This document shows positions 24,049 through 31,276 of a DNA stretch of 33,306 nt, piece by piece. Each line of letters starts with the position of its first letter. The stretch's first letter is position 1. The position numbers were made by a program, and so were the translations under genes. The notes below the pieces were generated by a model, which made no database searches, was not told the DNA's origin, and saw only the letters and a list, made by a program, of their open reading frames with translations. Source of the stretch: Dehalococcoidia bacterium (GTDB taxonomy: Bacteria; Chloroflexota; Dehalococcoidia; Dehalococcoidales; UBA1222); the NCBI GenBank assembly GCA_003597995.1, contig QZJY01000025.1, forward strand, positions 1 to 33,306, written 5' to 3'.

Positions 24049-24729
24049 TTATCCCCCGGTACGTTTAAGCAACTCGTCGAAGGCGGTGAACCATTTTAGC
24101 TTCACCTCATCAGGCCAGGACGGGTCAAACTCGGGGAACTTATCTATCAGTAACTTGTCCATGCCAGTTCCATTTGGAATTAATCCTGAGTGTTGTGGAA
24201 TTTCTGTCCCTGCCTTTTTATCCAGGCTCCTGCCTGATTTTTTCACAGCAGCAGATGGGCGAGCGTTTCTGGTCTTTTTAGTAACGAACGGCGATAATTT
24301 CATTCCGCCGTCACTGGCCAGCCCTATGAAGAATTTAATGCATTTACGCGCCACATCGTTGGCAATCTGATAGTTATCATGGAAAGCTTCTTCAAGTTGG
24401 GCGTAAGTGGCCGCCTGCGAGTCAACCTGGCTGAGGAAGAAAAAACTATAAGATTCATGCGTGACTTGCTTGAGTAGTTCGGTACGCTGGCTGCCTTTGC
24501 TGGTTACCAGTTGCCGCAGCTTGACGGTCGGGAACCCGTTCACGTCTATCAGATCGAGGAACCGCAGGGCCGATACCAGTTGCGTCCCGGTGCTGCCCGA
24601 AAGACGGTCTCCCCAGTAGCTGCGGTCAATGCGCGCCGGCATGGTCTGTTGCAGACCCTCGAGGAAGTTTAAAAACGTGCGGTAAGACACGTAGGGAGGC
24701 AGCAGCTTCTTGGATGAACTGGGTAGCAT
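24049..24729 (-). CDS. DUF5343-like protein
   Basis: Protein of 226 residues whose first part (LPPYVSYRTFLNFLEGLQ...RIDRSYWGDRLSGSTGTQLVSALRFLDLIDVNGFPT) fits the DUF5343 family of unknown function. A region of about 60 residues rich in Lys, Arg and Ser follows, then a C-terminal KLKWFTAFDELLKR segment. DUF5343 proteins resemble small winged-helix or vWA-linked adaptors and are often found on mobile or defence-rich loci, but no partner is seen here. A TACAAT box at 24737-24742 would put the transcript start at or next to the GTG/ATG pair, and no ribosome binding site is visible, so a leaderless message is possible. Confidence 0.7.
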   Translation of the reverse strand: MLPSSSKKLLPPYVSYRTFLNFLEGLQQTMPARIDRSYWGDRLSGSTGTQLVSALRFLDLIDVNGFPTVKLRQLVTSKGSQRTELLKQVTHESYSFFFLSQVDSQAATYAQLEEAFHDNYQIANDVARKCIKFFIGLASDGGMKLSPFVTKKTRNARPSAAVKKSGRSLDKKAGTEIPQHSGLIPNGTGMDKLLIDKFPEFDPSWPDEVKLKWFTAFDELLKRTGG

Positions 24730-24842
24730 CACTACAATTGTAGGTTAATTCCAGTCCAAAATGCAACAGGACAAAGGTATTGTTGAGGGGTTGGACAAAT
24801 TTTTCTTGCGTTGGAATTTTGGCGGACAATATTGGACAGTAT

Positions 24843-24872
24843 TTGACGGATACGTTTGGCACGGCCTAATAT
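24843..24872 (+). promoter_or_regulatory. Promoter of the small 24906 gene (possibly ftsAZ)
   Basis: TTGACG (24843-24848) and TAATAT (24867-24872) are separated by 18 bp, 33 bases before the ATG at 24906. Confidence 0.6.
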
Positions 24873-24905
24873 TGCCACAAGTTTTACAAAGGAAGGAGTA
24901 GGAGC

Positions 24906-25124
24906 ATGGGAGCAGCAATCGAGTATCAAAAACTCATGACGGAAATTGTCCACATCAATCTTCCGGGACCAGCAGAGCCAACGCCGGGAATGAGCGGCGG
25001 TGAACTGCTGCATGGCTTCCTGGCAGACCTCTATCGCACCGATAGCCAGGAAGTCAAGAATTACATCAATTCCTTATGCCTGAAGTGGAACGTCCACTAC
25101 CGCAATACCCCGGCTGGCCGGTAA
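24906..25124 (+). CDS. Small protein of unknown function upstream of ftsA
   Basis: I do not recognise this 72-residue product. It has a good ribosome binding site (GGAAGGAG ahead of ATG) and a promoter upstream, so it is probably expressed. The sequence is soluble in character, with one likely helix (GGELLHGFLADLYR) and a second (SQEVKNYINSLCLKW). It has one Cys and no membrane segment. It ends 84 bases before ftsA on the same strand. A role in division is only suggested by position. Confidence 0.6.
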   Translation: MGAAIEYQKLMTEIVHINLPGPAEPTPGMSGGELLHGFLADLYRTDSQEVKNYINSLCLKWNVHYRNTPAGR

Positions 25125-25208
25125 ATCTACATTATAAACATATAAGAAAAAAACAGGAGAGAGCAGGGAAAGGATGAGCAATAACTTCACGTTAGAGGGA
25201 GTTACCCA

Positions 25209-26423
25209 ATGAAAAGAAGAAAGATCGCATCCATTGACGTCGGTACTTCCAAAATCTGCACCGTTATGGCGGATACCGATGGCGAGGATTTGCGCATTCT
25301 GGGGGTGGGCGTTGCCCCTTCGAACGGCTTGCAAAAGGGCCTCGTCGTCAATCTCAACGACGCCAAGGAATCCATCCGCCAATCCGTGAAAACTGCGGAG
25401 CAGGCGGTGGGATACAAACTCGAATCCGCCATGGTTAGCATCACCGGCCGCCACATCAGCTCGGTGAACAACCGCGGCGTCATCGCCATCACCTCCAACA
25501 AGCAGATGGTAAAACAGGAAGACGTCGAGCGCGTTCTCAAGGTGGCTCAAAACGTGGCGCAGACCGGCGCATCAGGGTCGATGATCCTGCACCTTATTCC
25601 GCAAACATACGCCGTTGACGGGCAGGAAGGCATCAAAAACCCTGTCGGCATGCACGGCTTCCGCCTGGATGTGGATACCCATATAGTAACTGCCGCCACG
25701 GCTTCGGTGGAAAACCTCACCAAGTGCGTGCGCGGAGCCGGTATAGAAATCGAACAGCTGATCTTCGCCCCACTGGCCAGTGCGGAAGCGGTGCTCACCG
25801 CGGACGAAAGACAGAACGGCGTAATCATGGCCGATATCGGCGGGGGCACCACGGGCGTGGCTGTTTACAAAGACGATAACATTTTCCACACCTCCGTACT
25901 CCCCGTCGCCGGCAATTCGATAACCCACGACATTTCCGTCGGTCTGGGCGTCTCCGTGGAACTGGCCGAGGAGATGAAAAAGAAATACGGCAGCGTTGTC
26001 CCGGGTGAGGAAAAAATCACTGAAAGAACGCTCACCGAAGACGGGCAAACCGTGCCCTATGCCGAGCTCTACGAGATTATCCGCACCCGTGTGGAAGAGT
26101 TGTTGCGGCTGATACTTCTCGAGCTCCCCAACGATTACAGCAAATATATCCGCTCCGGCATGGTTCTTACCGGCGGTACTACCAACCTTCCCGGAATCGC
26201 CGAGCTCGGCCTGGAGGTTACGCACTTGCCCGTGCGCATCGGAACTCCTCCGCAGCTCTACGGCGTATCCGACAGCCTGATCGATCCGGCTTTTTCCACC
26301 GCCGTGGGCCTGCTTTTATGGAAACAGTCTCACCCCGAAACACCCAGGGCGAGTGAAACGGGCTCAGGCCGCAGTTTCATGTCCGACTTGACCGGCATGT
26401 TCAGCCGGAAGCAACCGTCGTAA
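25209..26423 (+). CDS. ftsA: Cell division protein FtsA
   Basis: Actin-fold ATPase of 404 residues that tethers FtsZ to the membrane. The phosphate-1 loop (ASIDVGTSKICTVMA), the SHS2/1C domain (ESAMVSITGRHI), the phosphate-2 motif (VIMADIGGGTTGVAVYKD) and the adenosine motif (GMVLTGGTTNLPGIAEL) are all present. The C-terminal FMSDLTGMFSRKQ is a short amphipathic helix of the type that binds the membrane. GAGGGAG lies ahead of ATG. It is followed by ftsZ 41 bases downstream. Confidence 0.97.
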   Translation: MKRRKIASIDVGTSKICTVMADTDGEDLRILGVGVAPSNGLQKGLVVNLNDAKESIRQSVKTAEQAVGYKLESAMVSITGRHISSVNNRGVIAITSNKQMVKQEDVERVLKVAQNVAQTGASGSMILHLIPQTYAVDGQEGIKNPVGMHGFRLDVDTHIVTAATASVENLTKCVRGAGIEIEQLIFAPLASAEAVLTADERQNGVIMADIGGGTTGVAVYKDDNIFHTSVLPVAGNSITHDISVGLGVSVELAEEMKKKYGSVVPGEEKITERTLTEDGQTVPYAELYEIIRTRVEELLRLILLELPNDYSKYIRSGMVLTGGTTNLPGIAELGLEVTHLPVRIGTPPQLYGVSDSLIDPAFSTAVGLLLWKQSHPETPRASETGSGRSFMSDLTGMFSRKQPS

Positions 26424-26464
26424 GAAGAATCTAACTACATTTAAAATTAGGAAGGAGCAACAAA

Positions 26465-27619
26465 TTGGCAAAAACGATTTATGTACAGAGTGGAGCTAAA
26501 ATCAAGGTTGTCGGCTGCGGCGGCGCCGGCTGCAACGCTATCACGCGCATGGTGCGCGAACAGATTCGCGGTGTCGAATTCGTCGCCATGAACACCGATG
26601 CCCAGGCGCTGGCCATCACCGAAGCCCCCATTCGCATACAACTGGGTGAAAAAAATACCCGCGGCCTGGGTGCCGGCGGCGATAATAAAATGGGGCATGC
26701 GGCCGCCGAAGAAAGCCGCGATGAAATCCGCCAGGTAGTTGCGGGTTCGGACATGGTATTCATCACCGCCGGCATGGGCGGCGGCACCGGCACTGGTTCC
26801 GCACCAGTGGTGGCCCAGATGGCCAAAGAAACCGGGGCGCTTACCATTGCCATCGTCACCAAGCCCTTCGCTTTCGAAGGCACGCACCGCATGAAGGTGG
26901 CCGAAGAGGGCATTGCAGAACTTATGCCGAATGTCGATACCCTGGTGCTCATCCCCAACGACCGCCTTTTCGACATCTGCGACCAGAAAACGGGTGTTGA
27001 CGGCGCCTTCAAACTGGCTGACGAGGTACTGTGCAACGGCGTTCAGGCCATTGCCGAGGTCATCACCGTCCCCGGCCTCATCAACCTGGACTTTGCCGAT
27101 GTGCGTTCCGTGATGAAAGATGCCGGCCCGGCCTGGATGTCCATCGGACATGGTTCCGGTTCCAATCGCGCTGTCGAAGCCGCCAAGCATGCTCTGCAGA
27201 GCCCGCTGCTGGATGTATCTATCGAGGGTTCCAAAGGAGTCATCTTCAACGTCGCCGGCGACAGTTCGCTGACACTCTATGAAGTCAACGCCGCCGCCGA
27301 CATCATCCGCAAGGCAGTTGACCCGGATGCTAACGTAATTTTCGGCGTACTGCTCGACCCCAACATGGGCAACGAGGTACGTCTGACACTCATCGCCACA
27401 GGGTTCGCCACCAAAGAGGGAATGGCCGGAGCCGCCCGCGAACGAGAAATATTCCGCGCACTCAAAAATCTTAAATCGGAAGATGAACTGGAAGTACCCT
27501 CTTTCATGCGCCAGCGAGGCATGCTTGCCAGCCGGCGCCCGGCTCCCGCCGCCGATACCCCTCCCTCCTACACGAGGGTGGGAATGGGTGCGGGCATGGG
27601 ACGCCGCCCGACGCGATAA
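26465..27619 (+). CDS. ftsZ: Cell division protein FtsZ (TTG start)
   Basis: Tubulin-like GTPase of 384 residues that forms the division ring. The start is TTG with AAGGAG upstream; no ATG or GTG in frame precedes the conserved IKVVGCGGAGCNAI. The tubulin signature GGGTGTG is at 105-111 and the T7 loop reads NLDFADVRSVM. The conserved C-terminal peptide is LEVPSFMRQR. About 25 Pro/Gly/Arg-rich residues follow it; in many FtsZ the protein ends close after this peptide. Confidence 0.97.
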   Translation: MAKTIYVQSGAKIKVVGCGGAGCNAITRMVREQIRGVEFVAMNTDAQALAITEAPIRIQLGEKNTRGLGAGGDNKMGHAAAEESRDEIRQVVAGSDMVFITAGMGGGTGTGSAPVVAQMAKETGALTIAIVTKPFAFEGTHRMKVAEEGIAELMPNVDTLVLIPNDRLFDICDQKTGVDGAFKLADEVLCNGVQAIAEVITVPGLINLDFADVRSVMKDAGPAWMSIGHGSGSNRAVEAAKHALQSPLLDVSIEGSKGVIFNVAGDSSLTLYEVNAAADIIRKAVDPDANVIFGVLLDPNMGNEVRLTLIATGFATKEGMAGAAREREIFRALKNLKSEDELEVPSFMRQRGMLASRRPAPAADTPPSYTRVGMGAGMGRRPTR

Positions 27620-27634
27620 CACCTGCCCTGCTCT

Positions 27635-27666
27635 TGTGGTAGGGAGGGTAACCCCTCCCTACCACA
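27635..27666. terminator. Hairpin downstream of ftsZ
   Basis: TGTGGTAGGGAGG and CCTCCCTACCACA form a perfect 13-bp stem with a 6-nt loop. No T-run follows, so it may be a weak terminator or an mRNA-stabilising hairpin between ftsZ and the 27701 gene. Confidence 0.55.
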
Positions 27667-27700
27667 TACTCCTGTGCCAATTTATTGCGGAGGTGGTCTG

Positions 27701-28087
27701 ATGCTTGAGGTTGAATTTAAAGAAAACAAACAGCTTGTCGAAGAGCTTTGCCGCAACCAGTACCACCGCGAGATATTGCGTTTCTTCGCCAGACATCCGT
27801 ATGCGCGCTTCGATAAACAAGTGCTGCTAGGCGGGCTTGGACTGAGCGATACTCATCGTGTTGAGATGTCTCTGGAAGCTCTCTCCGGGCAGAAACTATT
27901 GGAAACGAGGGGAGGGCGCGGAACGCCGTTATACTGGCTCACCAGACGTGAACCGGTTCACGGCGCTATCAAATCCGTTCTCACCCCCGAAGTGCATCAG
28001 CCAGGAGATAATCGGGACCGTATGGCCATGATGCAGCTTATCATGCCGCTGAGCCCGTGCTCTGTGATGGTCCCCGCTTCCAAATAG
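27701..28087 (+). CDS. Putative winged-helix protein of unknown function
   Basis: The 128-residue product reads like a small winged-helix domain: REILRFFARHPYARFDKQVLLGGLGLS (helix-turn-helix region), then EMSLEALSGQKLLETRGGRGTPLYWLT, which suggests the recognition segment and wing. A tail of about 40 residues shows no clear fold. The ATG at 27701 has GCGGAGG upstream, which is better than the start nine codons earlier. It follows ftsZ and ends at a strong terminator, so it may be co-transcribed with ftsAZ. Function as a regulator is inferred. Confidence 0.65.
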   Translation: MLEVEFKENKQLVEELCRNQYHREILRFFARHPYARFDKQVLLGGLGLSDTHRVEMSLEALSGQKLLETRGGRGTPLYWLTRREPVHGAIKSVLTPEVHQPGDNRDRMAMMQLIMPLSPCSVMVPASK

Positions 28088-28115
28088 AGCCAAATCCCAC
28101 CTTTCGATATTAGGT

Positions 28116-28154
28116 AAAAAAAAGCCCCTCTCATTCCGAGAGGGGCTTTTTTTT
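28116..28154. terminator. Bidirectional terminator between 27701 gene and marR
   Basis: AAAAGCCCCTCTC and GAGAGGGGCTTTT pair across ATTCC, with A-runs on the left and T-runs on the right. It serves both the plus-strand gene before it and the minus-strand marR gene. Confidence 0.92.
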
Positions 28155-28189
28155 ATGCGGATGGTCGGTCTGATTCGATAGAGTTCGGC

Positions 28190-28669
28190 TTACTCTAAAG
28201 CCTCAGACGGCAGTTTGTATTTTCTTCCCAGGCTCTGCTGTGCCTTATCGCGCAGCTTTCCAAGGAGAGACTTGAGCTGCTGGTGCTCTTCGCTGTTCAG
28301 CACAGAGATGATGTCGTGCATCGGCTTCATCCCGATGGCCTCATGATAAAGCTTTTCGCCTTTCTCAGTCAGTCTAATGCGCACCAGGTTTTTCTTATCC
28401 AGGCTTTTTTCTTTCACCACCAGCCCCTGCGCCACCATGCGGCTCAACAGGCTGGATACGGTATGAGGTTCGCGGCCCAGCCAGCGCGATATCTCGGCGG
28501 GAGTAGCGCGTTCGCCTATCGCTTTGATAGTGAAGATAGTCCATCCCTGCATCAGCGATATGTTCCACTTGGACAGCTCCACCTCGCCTGCAGTAAACAG
28601 CAATGCCCTTGTTTGAGCCAGCAAAATCCATAGATCGAAATCCTGGTCAAGAAACTCAGCCCTGTTCAT
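28190..28669 (-). CDS. MarR-family transcriptional regulator
   Basis: Protein of 159 residues with the MarR winged helix. The helix-turn-helix reads TPAEISRWLGREPHTVSSLLSRMVAQGLV, followed by the wing KNLVRIRLTEKGEKLYHEA. MarR proteins usually bind palindromes as dimers and release DNA when they bind small aromatic or oxidising ligands. It is divergent from a zinc-ribbon/flavin-reductase pair. A TTGAG-CATT-CTCAA palindrome coincides with its own -35 box, which suggests autoregulation. Confidence 0.9.
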   Translation of the reverse strand: MNRAEFLDQDFDLWILLAQTRALLFTAGEVELSKWNISLMQGWTIFTIKAIGERATPAEISRWLGREPHTVSSLLSRMVAQGLVVKEKSLDKKNLVRIRLTEKGEKLYHEAIGMKPMHDIISVLNSEEHQQLKSLLGKLRDKAQQSLGRKYKLPSEALE

Positions 28670-28710
28670 ATGTTCTCCGATGCTCGTATTTGATGGTCGT
28701 ATAACTGCGC

Positions 28711-28747
28711 ATTATAACACATTATTCATTTGTTTGAGCATTCTCAA
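28711..28747 (-). promoter_or_regulatory. marR promoter with candidate operator palindrome
   Basis: On the minus strand TATAAT is at 28711-28716 and the -35 position (17 bp spacing) falls at 28734-28739. That hexamer is part of the palindrome TTGAG-CATT-CTCAA (28734-28747). A bound dimer would block RNA polymerase, as is usual for self-repressing MarR regulators. Confidence 0.55.
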
Positions 28748-28855
28748 TACATTCTGGCATCGATTCAATAATGACGATTGACCAAATTGTTGCTTAATTG
28801 GGATTTCTGCCTCTCCTGTGATATATTGACTATAAATCATTTCAGAGGTGTCAAA

Positions 28856-29092
28856 ATGGCTGGAAAATGCCCCGGTCAGGATAGCAAAAATCTGCGCTCG
28901 GCAGTGTACAAATGCCCGTCCTGCGGCGACCTTGTTGAAATATTCTCGGATGAAGCTCGCTTTCGCTGCAAGAAGTGCGGCCAGTACGTCTACCGCGAAA
29001 AGGCGCCTTCCTGCATGGAATGGTGTCCATCAGCCCGCCAGTGCCTGGGCGAAGAAAGATGGAAACAGCTTATGGGGCTGGATAATAAGTAA
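28856..29092 (+). CDS. Small zinc-ribbon protein
   Basis: Product of 78 residues with three Cys groups: YKCPSCG, FRCKKCG and CMEWCPSARQCLGEERW. The first two look like a zinc ribbon or rubredoxin-like knuckle, and the third resembles a further metal site. The ATG at 28856 is preceded by GAGGTG and matches the start of the conserved part; the open frame extends 26 codons upstream without support. It is 18 bases before the flavin-reductase gene, so the two form an operon. A role in electron transfer or regulation is possible but not shown. Confidence 0.75.
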   Translation: MAGKCPGQDSKNLRSAVYKCPSCGDLVEIFSDEARFRCKKCGQYVYREKAPSCMEWCPSARQCLGEERWKQLMGLDNK

Positions 29093-29110
29093 TAAGTTAA
29101 GAGGTTGACA

Positions 29111-29689
29111 ATGTCACAAAAAATAACGCTCGGCCCGCGGCCGCTGGTCTATCCCATGCCCAGCTTCCTGGTGGGAGCCAATGTGGAAGGCAACGCCAAT
29201 TTCATGGCGGTAGCCTGGGGAGGAATTGCCTGCAGCCGCCCGCCTATGGTCAGCGTGGCGCTTCAGCATCACCGCCACACCTACAAGGGGATTAAGGACA
29301 AAGGGACTTTTTCGGTCAATATCCCGTCGCAAGATCAAGTAGTGGAAACCGATTACTGCGGTATCGTCTCCGGGGCGAAGAGGGACAAGAACAAGGTCTG
29401 CGGCTTTAATATCTTTTACGGCAAGCTCGAAACAGCCCCGATGATAGAGCAATGCCCCTTCAATCTGGAATGCAAGGTTGTCCACATCCTCGGCCTGGGC
29501 AGCCACGCCCTGATTATCGGAGAGGTCATCGAGACTTATGTAAACCAGGATTGTCTGACGGAAGGCGAACCTGACGTCACCAAAATCAAGCCCTTCATAT
29601 ACAGTGAAGGGACGATAGCCCAGTATCAGGCCTTCGGCGAAGTGCTGGCGCCCGCATTCAAAGTAGGCCGTAAGCTCAAGACTTCTTAA
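29111..29689 (+). CDS. Flavin-reductase-like FMN-binding split-barrel protein
   Basis: Protein of 192 residues of the flavin reductase domain family (flavoredoxin type). The start region LGPRPLVYPMPSFLVGANVEGNANFMAVAWGGIACSRPPMVSVALQ and the SVNIPSQDQVVETDYCGIVSG segment are typical. The fold binds FMN and often acts in anaerobes as a small electron carrier. The ATG at 29111 with AGAGG upstream is preferred over a TTG two codons earlier. It belongs with the zinc-ribbon gene before it, opposite marR. Confidence 0.88.
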   Translation: MSQKITLGPRPLVYPMPSFLVGANVEGNANFMAVAWGGIACSRPPMVSVALQHHRHTYKGIKDKGTFSVNIPSQDQVVETDYCGIVSGAKRDKNKVCGFNIFYGKLETAPMIEQCPFNLECKVVHILGLGSHALIIGEVIETYVNQDCLTEGEPDVTKIKPFIYSEGTIAQYQAFGEVLAPAFKVGRKLKTS

Positions 29690-29765
29690 TCTTCTTGCGC
29701 AAGAAGTCCATCACCATATGAACTTGCCGGCCCGGTTGGTGGCACTCACTCAGGCTTAGTCTTCC

Positions 29766-30422
29766 CTAGTGGCAGCCGCAATCGTCATCGTGTTCATGGC
29801 CGGAGCATTCGCCTTCACCCGGTACTCCGTCTAAAATCCGCAGCATCTCGCGTCTTCCCGTTCCGAAAGCCGCTAGATTCACATCCAGCGTTCCAGGAGG
29901 CACTTTTCTAGCTATTACTTTCTCCCACAGATCGGGATTAAAGGGCGTAAGCATCGAGAGCGCCCCCAGCATAACGGTACTGAGTACGTCGGGATTTCCA
30001 CTCTCTGTGGCACGGAGAGAAGCTTCGATAACCATTACTTCAGCCGAACGGAGAGATAACAAATACAGTATCTGTGCATCATCCGGGTAAGCTTCGCTGC
30101 CGGGGTTGACGGAGGGCCGCGCAACGGCCATATCATTCACGATAGCGATGCCGCCGTTCCTCAGGTATTCACTGCACCTGGCGGCTTCCACTTTTTCAAA
30201 TGCCAGCAAAATATCCGCTTCGCCCTCGCCGGATGACGCAGCGGACGCATCTTCACCGACGCTCAACCGGGTAATGATGCTGCCGTCACGCTGGGATATG
30301 CCCTGGTTGTCCTTTTTCTTGACATCCAGGCCCCTCTCCCTCGCGACCTCCTCAATAATGTCGCCGGCTAGTTCCACCCCCTGCCCTGCCACGCCCGTGA
30401 TGATTATGTTGAGTTTAATCAT
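29766..30422 (-). CDS. Indolepyruvate/2-oxoacid oxidoreductase beta (IorB-like) subunit
   Basis: Protein of 218 residues of the pyruvate ferredoxin oxidoreductase gamma/IorB family. GVAGQGVELAGDIIEE and the NQGISQRDGSIITRLSVGE segment mark the family, as does EADILLAFEKVEAARCSEYL. In a full enzyme it pairs with a large thiamine-diphosphate subunit (IorA), which is not in this window. The C-terminus ends in a metal-binding-looking tail, HEHDDDCGCH. It lies 59 bases after an IscU/NifU-like gene on the same strand. Confidence 0.82.
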   Translation of the reverse strand: MIKLNIIITGVAGQGVELAGDIIEEVARERGLDVKKKDNQGISQRDGSIITRLSVGEDASAASSGEGEADILLAFEKVEAARCSEYLRNGGIAIVNDMAVARPSVNPGSEAYPDDAQILYLLSLRSAEVMVIEASLRATESGNPDVLSTVMLGALSMLTPFNPDLWEKVIARKVPPGTLDVNLAAFGTGRREMLRILDGVPGEGECSGHEHDDDCGCH

Positions 30423-30481
30423 TTAGTTCTTCCTCATTAATCATTAGATTATTGCCTGCTCCTATGCGTAGATAATCTCGG

Positions 30482-30934
30482 TCAGGAGACCGCCGGCTGC
30501 TGGTTTCGTAGGTAATCATTGACGGCGGCCTGGATGGTTTCCACCGCCAGTTCTGCGCAATGCTGGTCTTCTTCAGGTAATCCCTGAAGCGTGTCAATCA
30601 CTTCCTGCGGGGTAATAGCCAGAACCTCTGCCGTCGTCTTCCCCCTGGCAAGTTCGGTGATAACGCTGGCGCAGGCGGTGCAGGTAACGCACTCGTCGCA
30701 GGTGAATGTGGCATCTGTGACCTTGCCATCCTCTATCTTGAGCCAGATGGCCATCGTCTCGTCATGGTCATCGTTCACTATCCCGAAACACGAGTGATCG
30801 GAAAGCTCGCCCGAGTTGCGCGGGAAGACCATGTGGTCGGCAGCCACTTCCGAATACTTCTGGCGGTAGGTCTCTTTCAGGAAGGCCCAGTATTGGTCCA
30901 GAGCCCCATCACCCGTATGTTGATTGTCGGCCAT
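30482..30934 (-). CDS. Divergent IscU/NifU-type Fe-S scaffold protein
   Basis: The 150-residue product aligns by eye with the NifU N-terminal/IscU fold: MVFPRNSGEL, WLKIEDGKVTDATF, SVITELARGKTTAEVLAIT and LPEEDQHCAELAVETIQAAVNDYL. The first ligand Cys of IscU (CGD motif) seems to be lost (HDETM at 57-61). The middle ligand region is expanded to CDECVTCTAC (79-88), and C126 (QHC) is kept. The ATG at 30934 has AGGTGG eight bases upstream, better than the GTG four codons earlier. It could be a specialised scaffold or cluster carrier rather than the general IscU. Confidence 0.75.
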   Translation of the reverse strand: MADNQHTGDGALDQYWAFLKETYRQKYSEVAADHMVFPRNSGELSDHSCFGIVNDDHDETMAIWLKIEDGKVTDATFTCDECVTCTACASVITELARGKTTAEVLAITPQEVIDTLQGLPEEDQHCAELAVETIQAAVNDYLRNQQPAVS

Positions 30935-31117
30935 TACGTGCACCACCTTTCGATTATTAAGTCAGAGAGCAGCCTGGATGCTTTATTTTCGTATTCAGTT
31001 TAGTCGAACGTATGTCTCTTGGCAAATTTCCAGCAATTTAATGCCACAGAGCACAGCCCTATCTAATTATCTGGAGAATATATAATTAATATAATAAACT
31101 ACAAGGATGTAATTTCG

Positions 31118-31276
31118 ATGAAGTATAAGTGTTTGGTTTGCGGCTACATCTACGACCCCACGAAGGGCGACCCCGATTCGGGCGTGAAACCCGGCACCTC
31201 TTTCGAATCTCTGCCCGACAACTAGTCCTGTCCGGTCTGCGGCGCCAGCAAGAAAGACTTTATCGCCCTGGGTTAG
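31118..31276 (+). pseudogene. Rubredoxin reading frame interrupted by in-frame TAG
   Basis: The frame from 31118 reads [20 protein letters not shown]... up to SLPDN, then TAG (31223-31225), then SCPVCGASKKDFIALG and a second TAG (31274-31276). This is a rubredoxin with its two CxxC iron knuckles (C5/C8 and C38/C41) and normal 52-residue length, except that the TAG replaces the tryptophan usually found before the second knuckle (LPDDWxCPxCG). A single TGG to TAG change explains it. It has AAGGAT upstream and an AT-rich promoter-like region (31081-31095). Stop at codon 36 would remove two iron ligands. Its end overlaps the convergent nadE stop by four bases. A sequencing error or suppression cannot be excluded. 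Confidence 0.85.

Noticed and set aside
26447-27622. 391-codon open frame antisense to ftsZ
   Set aside because: Shadow of ftsZ codon use; no ribosome binding site or recognisable motif.
31118-31276. Pyrrolysine or selenocysteine readthrough in the rubredoxin frame
   Set aside because: Nothing in the window (no pylT-like tRNA or SECIS-like element) supports recoding, and the site is a Trp position, one base from TGG, so mutation or error is simpler; kept only as a check in the finding.
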